NCBI GenBank assembly: GCA_023386045.1
Contig: JAEWKK010000003.1
Location: forward strand, 123,970-187,969
Length of the DNA: 64,000 nt
From: Bacteroidota bacterium
Lineage (GTDB): Bacteria; Bacteroidota; Bacteroidia; Chitinophagales; Chitinophagaceae
Direction: 5' to 3'
In this document: in pieces, positions 42,465-50,614 of the stretch
Layout: each line of letters starts with the position of its first letter
Numbering within the stretch: the first letter of the stretch is position 1
The notes under the pieces: generated by a model
Databases searched by the model: none
Told to the model about the DNA's origin: nothing
The model's input: the letters and a program-made list of their open reading frames with translations, nothing else
Made by a program: the position numbers and the translations under genes

Positions 42465-43538
42465 TCAGTCGGTGATCTTTCCAAGGTTTCGCTGGATCCG
42501 GGAAAGATAAGGCTTCAATGTATAGCGGAGTATCTGCTTAACCAGGTCACCCATAGACCTGCAGCGCAGAAATAATTTTTGCTGGAAATGTTCTGCCAGT
42601 TCTTCTTTAAGCTGGTCCCTCTTTTCATCTGTGGAAAGCCTGTCTTTCATCATGATATTCAACAGATCCATAGTACGGTAGCGCGAAGCAGCCATCCGGT
42701 AAGCGATCAGGGTTCTTTCTTCCGCCTGGTACTGCTCTATAGAATCCTTGTTCAGGTACTTTAATGTAAGTTCAACAAAAGGCCGGTTTTCCTTGAAGAA
42801 TTGCGGAAGATATAAATTTTTTCTTCCTTCATAAGATTGCTGGTCAAAATCAATGGCGCGGATCCGGTATTGATAATCTTCTATATCAGGAGTAACGTTC
42901 ACAACAAAATTATAACTGCGCATATCGCCAAGCAGCCTGATAAAACAGCGTTCATTGAATTTTACGAATTCTTTTGCCAGTCGGATCTTATTGGTTTCAC
43001 TTCGATCCAGGTAATCTTTTATAAAAACATCACCAGGCAAACCCGGGATGTGTTCTTCTACCAGGGTATCCTTGCCGGTGATGAAAGAGATCCTGTTGGG
43101 AGAAAGCAGGTGTTCCAGTTCCAGGCCATAAATTCTAGACGCATCTTCTTTCTTGATATAATAATGATCATAGTTATCATTAAAACGGTTTACGATTCGG
43201 ATCCGGAAAGGATTGGAATTTCCAAAAGTGCAGTAATCAATACGTGCCACATCCAGGTGTTTGGTAAAACTGAAATCACCTTCTGTTTTAATGATTGCAT
43301 AAAGGTTGATCAGTCCCTGCTTCAGGTATTCCCAATCCTTCATATCATACAATGCTTTTTCCCAGAGCGTGTCCTTCCCAGCCTTATCTCGAAGCGGAAC
43401 TGAATAGGTAATATTTAAAAGATCGTTGTAGGATAAAGGCAGGTTGACATCCCTTCCATGTGTTTTGAGATAGGAACGTAATGATTTGTTTACGGGGAAG
43501 AAGGGTTTTTTCCTTGAGGGCTTATCAGTTTCCTGCAT
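42465..43538 (-). CDS. Unrecognised protein with protein-kinase-like fold signatures
   Basis: A 357-residue cytosolic protein with no named family in my knowledge. Its motifs occur in kinase order: a Lys after a beta strand (HYYIKK, ~125-130), a helix with Glu (YGLELEHLL, ~137-145), a hinge-like LVEEHIPGLPGD (159-170), a catalytic-loop-like GDMRSYNFVV with D205 and N210, and a DFG-like IDFD (D230). The basic C-terminal helices (~280-357) may bind nucleic acid or membrane. It overlaps the upstream BtuF-like gene by 14 bases, so the two are co-translated. Activity and substrate are unknown. Confidence 0.7.
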   Translation of the reverse strand: MQETDKPSRKKPFFPVNKSLRSYLKTHGRDVNLPLSYNDLLNITYSVPLRDKAGKDTLWEKALYDMKDWEYLKQGLINLYAIIKTEGDFSFTKHLDVARIDYCTFGNSNPFRIRIVNRFNDNYDHYYIKKEDASRIYGLELEHLLSPNRISFITGKDTLVEEHIPGLPGDVFIKDYLDRSETNKIRLAKEFVKFNERCFIRLLGDMRSYNFVVNVTPDIEDYQYRIRAIDFDQQSYEGRKNLYLPQFFKENRPFVELTLKYLNKDSIEQYQAEERTLIAYRMAASRYRTMDLLNIMMKDRLSTDEKRDQLKEELAEHFQQKLFLRCRSMGDLVKQILRYTLKPYLSRIQRNLGKITD

Positions 43539-44328
43539 GGCTTAAAGATAGAACTTGATTTTGCAGTTGCATGAAATAGGCCGGTGCTTTGGCCATCCGG
43601 CTGCCATACCAGCTGAACATCTCGCCATCTACCAGCAAAATTTTGATTCCCGGAAGAAGGGGTTGTAATTCATCTATATGTTTTTGACTAAAGGGATAGG
43701 GTTCGGATGACAAGAGCAGTACTTCGCAATTCAATGATTTTAATTCATCAATACTGATGGAAGGATATCTCGTTCTATCCGAAAAAACATTTTCAAAACC
43801 GGCATGTTGCATCATGTCATGGATAAAATTATCATGACCTGCAACCATGTAAGGATCTTTCCAGATAAAGTAGGCAGCACGGTATTTTTTTACTGCTGAT
43901 AATTTTGAAAACTCTTTTCTGATCTCATCAAAAAGCTTTTGCGCTTCCATTTCTTTGCCCGTCATTTTACCTATTGCCATGATCATTTCCAAAGCCTGCG
44001 AGTAATTATTGACATCACTGGTCCACACAGGAAATTCCTTTGCCAGTTCTTCTATTTGTTCTCTTGTATTTTCTTCTTTATTAGCAATGATCAGGTCGGG
44101 AGTCAGTTCACGGATTTGATTTAGGTGTAGTTGCTTTGTGCCTCCGATACGGGTTTTTGAACGAAACCATTTTTGTGGATGGATACAAAACTTTGTAATG
44201 CCTGTTACTTCATCTTCCAGGCCAAGGTCATAGAGTAATTCTGTTTGTGAGGGAACAAGAGAAATAATTCTTTGAGGTAAATGGTGTAACTCGATGATTC
44301 TGCCCAACTGGTCTTTATACAATGCCAT
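43525..44328 (-). CDS. BtuF-like helical-backbone metal receptor / ABC substrate-binding protein without signal peptide
   Basis: A 267-residue two-lobed binding protein of the cobalamin/siderophore class (RIISLVPSQTELLYDLGL, ELTPDLIIANKEENT, long central helix, IDELKSLNCEVLLLSSEPYPF). The ATG at 44328 (MALYKDQLGRII) aligns with the family N-terminus. No signal peptide or lipobox is visible, although family members normally act in the periplasm. An earlier in-frame start at 44397 adds an unlikely polar extension. The region upstream is long and structured. Confidence 0.8.
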   Translation of the reverse strand: MALYKDQLGRIIELHHLPQRIISLVPSQTELLYDLGLEDEVTGITKFCIHPQKWFRSKTRIGGTKQLHLNQIRELTPDLIIANKEENTREQIEELAKEFPVWTSDVNNYSQALEMIMAIGKMTGKEMEAQKLFDEIRKEFSKLSAVKKYRAAYFIWKDPYMVAGHDNFIHDMMQHAGFENVFSDRTRYPSISIDELKSLNCEVLLLSSEPYPFSQKHIDELQPLLPGIKILLVDGEMFSWYGSRMAKAPAYFMQLQNQVLSLSHAGN

Positions 44329-44362
44329 GCATGCAAAATAATAAAACCAATTCCTATCACCT

Positions 44363-44394
44363 CCTCCTGCTTCCCTTTGCAGGCGAGCAGGAGG
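44363..44394 (-). repeat. Inverted repeat (hairpin) just upstream of the BtuF-like gene
   Basis: CCTCCTGCT (44363-44371) and AGCAGGAGG (44386-44394) form a perfect nine-base stem with a 14-base loop, 35 bases before the start codon. There is no T run after it on the minus strand, so it is more likely a leader structure than a terminator. Confidence 0.6.
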
Positions 44395-44468
44395 CAAGGT
44401 TATCCTTCAATAGTTTTCATCGGATTGGAGGAATGGTGACAGGTTAACAGTCTTCTACACTCGAACGG

Positions 44469-44549
44469 TTGGTTTTCACAGGACGGTGGTTTTTCCGGAT
44501 TTGGATATTAAACGGGCTTTCTTAGGATTCGATTTTGGTTTTCACAGGA
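44469..44549. repeat. 15-base direct repeat (two copies)
   Basis: TTGGTTTTCACAGGA occurs identically at 44469-44483 and 44535-44549, 66 bases apart. Confidence 0.75.
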
Positions 44550-44673
44550 ACTTCCTAAAAAGGAGAAGTTGATTGATATTGGATTTTTTTCCTGGTTTTT
44601 CTAAGGATTGGATAGTTTCTTACTGGACGGTTTGGATTTGGATCTTTTCGGTTTTTCCGGATACTTGGATATT
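44488..44673. repeat. Degenerate repeat module GGTTTTTC(n)GGAT...TTGGATA (three copies)
   Basis: GGTTTTTCCGGAT is identical at 44488-44500 and 44650-44662. It is followed by TTGGATATT at 44501-44509 and, after two extra bases, at 44665-44673. A diverged copy starts at 44594. The modules alternate with the TTGGTTTTCACAGGA repeats. Confidence 0.7.
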
Positions 44674-44690
44674 TATATCAATCAACTTCC
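44553..44690 (-). ncRNA. Candidate structured RNA or leader segment bounded by a 15-bp inverted repeat
   Basis: GAAGTTGATTGATAT (44565-44579) is the exact reverse complement of 44675-44689, 95 bases away. Read on the minus strand, a promoter ends just before it, the first arm opens at the expected transcription start, and the second arm is followed by TCC and five T. The enclosed loop is A/C-rich and repetitive with little self-pairing. Either an independent ~135-nt RNA or the 5' part of the BtuF-like operon's leader fits. Confidence 0.45.
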
Positions 44691-44694
44691 GAGA

Positions 44695-44725
44695 CAAAAG
44701 TACAAGCGGGCAGGAGTCTGTACAA
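44695..44725 (-). promoter_or_regulatory. Minus-strand promoter (TTG / N20 / TACTTTTG)
   Basis: TACTTTTG (44702-44695) is an exact TAnnTTTG box, and TTG (44725-44723) lies 20 bases upstream of it on the minus strand. The expected start is about 44690, heading toward the BtuF-like gene 360 bases away. Confidence 0.6.
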
Positions 44726-44888
44726 TGGCGTTTTTGCCCTTTTTTAACGCTATGGTAAATACTGCAGTGCTCGTAAAGCCATCGTAAAACCGATACGTAG
44801 ATTAACAGCAGACACATCGTAAACTTACCAATGACTGTATGCAGTGAAATTTCTAAAATCTGTCACCCATTCCCTCGTACAAATAAAA

Positions 44889-44911
44889 AAAGCCTTAGAA
44901 ACTAAGGCTTT
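44889..44911 (-). terminator. Intrinsic terminator after cystathionine beta-synthase
   Basis: AAAGCCTTAG (44889-44898) pairs perfectly with CTAAGGCTTT (44902-44911) over three bases. On the minus strand a long T run follows. It lies about 130 bases past the gene's stop. Confidence 0.88.
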
Positions 44912-45040
44912 AAAAATGTGAACATCAAATTATATAGTAAAAGCTCTATAGAAAATTTACCAGTTTATTTCTCTGCCAGAATACATTAGGAAAAATCAAT
45001 TGAAATGTCTTTTAAGTGGTTGCACTTAGGCTGTACCATT

Positions 45041-46399
45041 TCAGGCGAGGGCCTGGATCACGTCGTATTTGGTGACGATGTGGATGTTACCACTTTCATC
45101 TTTTGCCAGTACGGCGCCATTTTCTTTATTGATCAGGGTTCCCAGCTTTTCAACGGGCGAATCAAAAGCCACAAGAGGGAATGCTTTTTCCATTAGTTTT
45201 TCAATCTTTTCTGTTCTGATCTCCGGATTACCGAAAACTTTCTGGAACAAACCATTTTCGCTGATAGCGCCAATGATTTCTCCTTTTGGGTCAACAACAG
45301 GTATATGTTCTATATCATATTTCTTCATCAATTCAACTGCTTCTGCAACAGATTGTGTTGGTTCAACGGTGATCAGTTTTTGCTTGCCTCTTGCATTCAC
45401 TACATCCCTGAATGTTTTCACTTCAAAGAATCCACGCTCTGCCATCCATTGATCGTTATAAACCTTCGCTACATACCTGCTTCCATGGTCATGAAGAATA
45501 GCTACTACGAGATCGCCTTTTTTCAATTTCGATTTCAATTGCATGAGGCCTGTGATACAGCTGCCGGCACTGTAACCACAGAATAAAGCTTCTTCGCGTG
45601 CCAGCCTGCGGGTCATAACGGCACCATCTTTATCAGATACCTGTTCAAAATAATCGATGACACTCATGTCGTAATTCTTGGGAACGAAATCTTCACCAAA
45701 GCCCTCGGAAATGTAAGGATGCACTTCATTCATGTCGATCTCTCCTGTACGGAAATACTTGGTGAGAAGGGAACCATAAACATCAATTGCCCAGATCTGA
45801 ATTTCAGGATTCATTTCTTTCAGATATTGAGCGGTACCTGTTACAGTACCACCTGTACCTGCAGTAACTACCAGGTGCGTGATCTTTCCATCTGTTTGTT
45901 TCCAGATCTCGGGACCCGTGGTTTCATAATGCGCCAGCCTGTTAGCCAGGTTATCATACTGGTTCATTAAAAAAGAATTGGGGATATCCCTTTCCAAACG
46001 TGCTGCCACTGAATAATAACTCCTGGGATCGTCGGGCTCCACATTGGTAGGACAAACAATAACTTCAGCACCCAGTGCACGAAGAATGTCAACCTTTGAC
46101 TGAGATTGTTTATCAGTAGTTGTAAAGATGCATTTATATCCCTTTACTACGGCTGCCATAGCCAGGCCCATTCCTGTGTTTCCAGAGGTACATTCGATGA
46201 TGGTGCCACCAGGTCTGAGCTTGCCTTCTTTTTCAGCCACTTCCACCATTTTCAGCGCCATGCGGTCCTTGATGGAGTTTCCGGGATTGAAGTACTCTAC
46301 TTTAGCATATACATCGCAAGGCAATTCCTTTGTGATCTTGTTGAGGCGCACCAGCGGCGTATTGCCAATTGTTTCGAGTATATTATTCTTTACGTCCAT
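45041..46399 (-). CDS. Cystathionine beta-synthase (PLP domain plus two CBS domains)
   Basis: Condenses serine with homocysteine (or acts as a related cysteine synthase). The PLP domain (residues 1-320) carries K44 in NSIKDRMALK, the TSGNTG substrate loop and GTGGT phosphate-binding loop. The C-terminal tandem CBS domains (~335-452; TQSVAEAVELMKKYDIEHIP...) are a regulatory Bateman module. There is no N-terminal heme domain, unlike the human enzyme. A -7 box lies 20 bases upstream. Confidence 0.93.
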   Translation of the reverse strand: MDVKNNILETIGNTPLVRLNKITKELPCDVYAKVEYFNPGNSIKDRMALKMVEVAEKEGKLRPGGTIIECTSGNTGMGLAMAAVVKGYKCIFTTTDKQSQSKVDILRALGAEVIVCPTNVEPDDPRSYYSVAARLERDIPNSFLMNQYDNLANRLAHYETTGPEIWKQTDGKITHLVVTAGTGGTVTGTAQYLKEMNPEIQIWAIDVYGSLLTKYFRTGEIDMNEVHPYISEGFGEDFVPKNYDMSVIDYFEQVSDKDGAVMTRRLAREEALFCGYSAGSCITGLMQLKSKLKKGDLVVAILHDHGSRYVAKVYNDQWMAERGFFEVKTFRDVVNARGKQKLITVEPTQSVAEAVELMKKYDIEHIPVVDPKGEIIGAISENGLFQKVFGNPEIRTEKIEKLMEKAFPLVAFDSPVEKLGTLINKENGAVLAKDESGNIHIVTKYDVIQALA

Positions 46400-46419
46400 T
46401 ACAATCGTTTATTTGGCCG

Positions 46420-46427
46420 CAAATGTA
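46420..46427 (-). promoter_or_regulatory. -7 promoter box (TACATTTG) for the cystathionine beta-synthase gene
   Basis: Exact TAnnTTTG match on the minus strand, 20 bases before the start at 46399. Confidence 0.5.
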
Positions 46428-46611
46428 AGGATGATGGCTGATAATTGATGCCGGGGTGAAAGAAGAGCAGGAAGAGAGAAGTATGTGGCTTGTGGCGAAT
46501 GGCTTATGGAATGAAAAGGAAGGTGCAGGTTGGGTTAGGCTTCAGCCGACATGATAAATGCAGGAAGGCAGAAATTGAACCATAAAGTTTTTAATACTTT
46601 AGCACCAAATA

Positions 46612-48294
46612 ATGGTAATGAAAACTGCATCATTTACACAATACGATCCCGTTAAATATAAAACTCCAACAGGTAAGCAACTGAACTGCAAAGGATGGAT
46701 ACAGGAAGCTGCACTTCGTATGCTGTTGAACAATCTTGACCCAGAAGTGGCTGAAAGACCAGATGAACTGATTGTTTATGGTGGAAGGGGAAAGGCAGCA
46801 AGAAATTTTGAAGCCCTGGATAAGATCATCGCTGCACTAAAAGTTTTGGAAAACGATGAGTCATTATTGATACAAAGTGGCAAACCGGTGGCCATCATGA
46901 AAACACATAAGGATGCACCCAGAATCTTATTGTCCAATTCGCAACTGGTGCCCAATTGGGCTAACTGGCAGCATTTTTCAGAGCTGGAACAAAAAGGACT
47001 GATGATGTATGGGCAGATGACCGCAGGAAGCTGGATCTATATCGGTTCGCAAGGGATTGTGCAGGGTACTTATGAAACATACGCAGCGGCCGCCGACAAG
47101 CATTTCGGCGGAAGTTTAAAAGGAACATTAAATGTAACGGCAGGACTTGGCGGTATGGGTGGAGCACAGCCTTTGGCCATCACCATGAATGAAGGTGTGG
47201 CACTGATCGCGGAAGTAGAGGAATGGCGCATTGACAAAAGACTCGAGACAAAATACCTCGATGAAAAAATCATAGATATTGATGAAGCCATAGATGTGGC
47301 GCTTGAATACAAAAGAAAAGGCATCGCAAAAAGTATTGGTGTTTTGTGCAATGCTGTTCACCTGCTGGAAAGGATGGTGGAAAGAAATATCATTCCTGAT
47401 ACACTTACTGATCAAACTTCAGCGCATGATCCACTCATTGGATACTGGCCACACGAGATCAGTTACGAGCAGGCAAAAATCCTGCGACAGGAAAATCCAA
47501 AACTCTATATAGAATATGCATATAATTCCATGTACCGTCATGTTGAATTAATGCTGCAGCTGCAGAAATCAGGAGCAGTCACATTTGATTATGGAAACAA
47601 TATCAGGGCAAGGGCAAAGGAAAAAGGACTAGAAAATGCTTTTGATTTTCCCGGCTTTGTTCCTGCTTATATCCGGCCTTTGTTTTGTGAAGGAAAAGGT
47701 CCTTTCAGGTGGGCTGCATTGAGTGGAGATCCTGCAGACATTGCGGTTACAGATGAAATCATTGCGAACATGTTTCCTGAAAACCATTCGCTGCAACGCT
47801 GGTTGAAGCTGGCAAAGGAGAGGATTGCCTTCCAGGGTTTGCCGGCACGCATTTGCTGGCTGGGCCAGGGTGAAAGACAAAATGCCGGACTGGCATTTAA
47901 TGAACTGGTAAGAACAGGAAAAGTAAAAGCACCTATAGTTATAGGAAGAGATCATCTTGATACAGGTTCTGTTGCTTCGCCCAACCGGGAAACAGAAGCC
48001 ATGCTTGATGGAAGTGATGCAGTAGCTGACTGGCCAATACTGAATGCCCTTGTAAATACAGCTGGTGGTGCCAGCTGGGTAAGTCTACATCATGGAGGTG
48101 GTGTTGGCATGGGATACAGCATTCATGCAGGCATGGTGATTGTTGCAGATGGAACTGATGAAGCACAGGAAAGATTGAAAAGAGTTTTGCGTAATGATCC
48201 CGGCATGGGAGTGATCAGGCATGCAGATGCAGGCTATGACCTTGCTATCGAAACAGCGAAGAAACATGGTCTTGACCTGGATTCGAGGATTTGA
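46612..48294 (+). CDS. hutU: Urocanate hydratase (urocanase)
   Basis: Second step of histidine breakdown, converting urocanate to imidazolonepropionate with tightly bound NAD. The 560-residue length is normal. Conserved stretches are MYGQMTAGSWIYIGSQGIVQ, GGLGGMGGAQPLA-like NAD contacts (GLGGMGGAQ), and SLHHGGGVGMGYSIHAGMV near the C-terminus. The start has two close ATG codons (46612 and 46618); the first is used. Histidine ammonia-lyase is not in the window, while hutI and hutG lie 8 kb downstream. Confidence 0.95.
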   Translation: MVMKTASFTQYDPVKYKTPTGKQLNCKGWIQEAALRMLLNNLDPEVAERPDELIVYGGRGKAARNFEALDKIIAALKVLENDESLLIQSGKPVAIMKTHKDAPRILLSNSQLVPNWANWQHFSELEQKGLMMYGQMTAGSWIYIGSQGIVQGTYETYAAAADKHFGGSLKGTLNVTAGLGGMGGAQPLAITMNEGVALIAEVEEWRIDKRLETKYLDEKIIDIDEAIDVALEYKRKGIAKSIGVLCNAVHLLERMVERNIIPDTLTDQTSAHDPLIGYWPHEISYEQAKILRQENPKLYIEYAYNSMYRHVELMLQLQKSGAVTFDYGNNIRARAKEKGLENAFDFPGFVPAYIRPLFCEGKGPFRWAALSGDPADIAVTDEIIANMFPENHSLQRWLKLAKERIAFQGLPARICWLGQGERQNAGLAFNELVRTGKVKAPIVIGRDHLDTGSVASPNRETEAMLDGSDAVADWPILNALVNTAGGASWVSLHHGGGVGMGYSIHAGMVIVADGTDEAQERLKRVLRNDPGMGVIRHADAGYDLAIETAKKHGLDLDSRI

Positions 48295-48320
48295 TCTGGA
48301 CTGATAGAATTCTATTATCA

Positions 48321-49274
48321 ATGCAGAATGGTCTTATGATTACAAAATCAGGTTTGACAGTTTTTCTTATCTGCCTGGTAAAAATTTGCTGGTCGCAAAC
48401 AAATATTCAATTAAGATCATCCGAAGATCATCGGCCTTTGCCTTTTGCATCGGTAGTGAATCTTACCACAAACAAAATGTATTCTTCCAATGAATACGGC
48501 ATTGTTTCAGCAAACTGGGAAAGAGGTGATTCCATTTTTATTTCTTATGTTGGATACAAATCCTTGAGAAGAAGGATTGATACTTCAGGTGAACAGACCT
48601 GGTTCCTCAATCCATCCAACACCCTGCTTGAACCGATAAAAATTATGACCTGCAGGAATGTGGTGACACATGAATATTCCAATCTCGATGCTGACAGTTC
48701 GGAGAGAAAATTTGGTGGTGTAGGCTGGTATAGAAGTGCAATGAATGCAAAGGTGGCAGTGATGCTCATTCCCGGTTTTGAGAATGCTGTATTACAATCT
48801 TTCTCGATTTGGTTGGTTAGAGGAATGGGAACCCCTAAAACTGCAATGAAAGCTCCACTAAAATTTTCTTTTTATAATATAGATGATTCTTCAAAACTGC
48901 CAGGTGAATTGATTACAAACCAGCAGGTGTTTTATCAACCCAAAAAGGAAGGCAGGCAATCTGTTGGAATTGATTCATTGCATATAAGGATTCCTAAAGA
49001 AGGAATTTATGTTTGCATGGAGTATGTATATGATGACCGATACCAGTATCCGATGCGACGCATTGATAAAGAAAATGGAATTGATTCTACTTTTTATGCA
49101 TACGCAGGCCTGATCGACGGAGTATTTTCAAAGGATTTTACCCTGGCATTTTATAGTTATAAGGAAGACAACTGGGTTTTTCCATTTCATAGAGATAAGT
49201 CTTATGTTTCTGAACGCCACGGCACTATCAAATTCTCAGCAATCCTGGCTACCTGCAGCGAATTGAAAAATTAA
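48321..49274 (+). CDS. Exported protein with N-terminal CarboxypepD_reg-like domain
   Basis: About 317 residues. The leader (MITKSGLTVFLICLVKICWSQ, from the alternative ATG at 48336) is a signal peptide. Residues ~25-110 resemble a CarboxypepD_reg-like sandwich (IQLRSSEDHRPLPFASVVNL...ISYVGYKS). The rest is beta-rich with repeated Tyr/Phe and is not assigned. Similar Bacteroidota proteins are surface or periplasmic and of unknown function. Either 48321 or 48336 could be the true start. Confidence 0.7.
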   Translation: MQNGLMITKSGLTVFLICLVKICWSQTNIQLRSSEDHRPLPFASVVNLTTNKMYSSNEYGIVSANWERGDSIFISYVGYKSLRRRIDTSGEQTWFLNPSNTLLEPIKIMTCRNVVTHEYSNLDADSSERKFGGVGWYRSAMNAKVAVMLIPGFENAVLQSFSIWLVRGMGTPKTAMKAPLKFSFYNIDDSSKLPGELITNQQVFYQPKKEGRQSVGIDSLHIRIPKEGIYVCMEYVYDDRYQYPMRRIDKENGIDSTFYAYAGLIDGVFSKDFTLAFYSYKEDNWVFPFHRDKSYVSERHGTIKFSAILATCSELKN

Positions 49275-49533
49275 AATCTGAATGTATTTTCTCACTAATG
49301 ATGAACTTCAGCCTGGACGAGTAAATAAATTATTTTCCCTCAAGTGTTTAATTATCATTTGCCATTATCAAATGTATCCGCTTGAAGTTCAATGATAAGG
49401 GTTGATGTTTCCTACCTTTTCTTGCTTCAGTTGTTTTTTGTTGTTATCATTACAACACAATTAAAAATCTGAATCCGTTAAACCTGGATGATGAACAGAG
49501 GTCTACCTGCCCATCATCAACAAAACTACCACT

Positions 49534-50469
49534 ATGCATTTCAAATTCCGCCTGGCTGCAGTATTTACACTGGCCATTTTCACGACCCTGATTTCCTGTA
49601 AAAAAGACGAAACTTCTACACCCAACGATCCCGCCCCTGAAATAGCAGCACACTCCGATGACCAGAATAGAATCTCTGGTGAACTGGATGCTGTTGCTAA
49701 CGATGCAAATCTTGCTTTGGAAAGCGATGCTGCCTTCAGTGGTAAATTGCTTAGCCCGCAGGATATCACCCTCATTTGTGGTGCTACAACTGTTGTGGAC
49801 ACCATGAGTAACCCAAGAACCATTACCATTACCTACAATGGACTGAATTGTTCAGGAACACATTTACGCACAGGAACAGTAATTCTTTCCATGGCCGCTG
49901 GTACAAGATGGAAAGATGTAGGAGCGATACTGAATGTTCAGTTCAATACTTTTAAAATAAAGAGAGTAAGTGATAACAAAAGCATTATCATTAATGGTAC
50001 ACAAACACATACCAATGTTACAGGAGGCCTGCTTTTTCAATTACCAACTCTGAACAATATCGTGCATACCATTCACAGCAACAATATGTCCATCACATTT
50101 GATGATGGCACACAACGCATCTGGCAAACTGCAAGGAAAAGAACATTTACTTATAACAACGGCGTGGTCTTGCAAATCACAGGAGATCATACCATCGGTA
50201 CCAATAATGGTGTAGCGGAATGGGGTATCAACCGTTTTGGTCATGCATTCACTACTTCTATCACTCAACCCATGACCTTCCGCCAGGATTGTTCCGGCAG
50301 GCTTACAAGCGGTGAGGTCAAGCATGAAGGCTTTGCTACTGCTGTTGTAAAGTTTGGGCTCGACAGCACAGGTAATCCTACAACCTGTCCTGGCACCGGA
50401 CATTATTACTACAAGATCACGTGGACTGGTCCCGGTGGAAATACAGCCACTGCCATCCACCCTTATTAA
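49534..50469 (+). CDS. Hypothetical lipoprotein
   Basis: A 311-residue secreted protein with a lipobox LISC at the end of a signal peptide and then KKDETSTPND. The mature part is Thr/Asn-rich and beta-strand-rich (TITITYNGLNCSGTHLRTGTV, FTYNNGVVLQITGDHT). It contains four well-spaced Cys residues that may form disulfides. No known family was recognised. It is a single gene followed by a terminator. Confidence 0.75.
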   Translation: MHFKFRLAAVFTLAIFTTLISCKKDETSTPNDPAPEIAAHSDDQNRISGELDAVANDANLALESDAAFSGKLLSPQDITLICGATTVVDTMSNPRTITITYNGLNCSGTHLRTGTVILSMAAGTRWKDVGAILNVQFNTFKIKRVSDNKSIIINGTQTHTNVTGGLLFQLPTLNNIVHTIHSNNMSITFDDGTQRIWQTARKRTFTYNNGVVLQITGDHTIGTNNGVAEWGINRFGHAFTTSITQPMTFRQDCSGRLTSGEVKHEGFATAVVKFGLDSTGNPTTCPGTGHYYYKITWTGPGGNTATAIHPY

Positions 50470-50491
50470 TTCAGGTAAGTTTCACATATTC

Positions 50492-50516
50492 AAACCGCAG
50501 GTAAAGCCTGCGGTTT
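50492..50516 (+). terminator. Intrinsic terminator after the lipoprotein gene
   Basis: AAACCGCAGG (50492-50501) pairs perfectly with CCTGCGGTTT (50507-50516) over five bases, followed by a T run. Confidence 0.9.
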
Positions 50517-50614
50517 TTTTATGGATGAGGATCAGCCATTTATCACAAGTTTTATTTATTAATCTGTTCCCGCTGGCCTGGTTTTTTTATTAATTATTAG
50601 GCTAAGACCGTATT

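Larger units (their letters stand above)
44398..45040. other. Long intergenic region with repeats and structure, no convincing gene
   Basis: The left half (44460-44690) is filled with degenerate repeats that are A/C-rich on the minus strand, flanked by a 15-base inverted repeat and headed by a full minus-strand promoter. Bases 44703-44888 show nothing I can name. 44889-44911 is a terminator for the cystathionine beta-synthase gene, and 44912-45040 is its AT-rich 3' end. Short frames in this region on both strands have odd composition (for example Trp-rich) and are rejected as genes. Confidence 0.6.

Noticed and set aside
44329..44460. Possible cobalamin riboswitch before the BtuF-like gene (GGGAAGCAGGAGG resembles a B12-box).
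   Set aside because: The remaining conserved cobalamin riboswitch elements could not be found in order upstream, and the likeness is limited to a G/A-rich hairpin arm.
44553..44690. 6S RNA or SRP RNA in the region before the BtuF-like gene.
   Set aside because: The loop is A/C-rich and cannot form the long interrupted hairpin of 6S RNA, and the SRP core sequences are absent.
44573..44817. Short open frames on both strands in the repeat region.
   Set aside because: Composition is odd (Trp/Phe-rich or Ser/Lys-rich), they follow the DNA repeats, and no domain or start context supports them.
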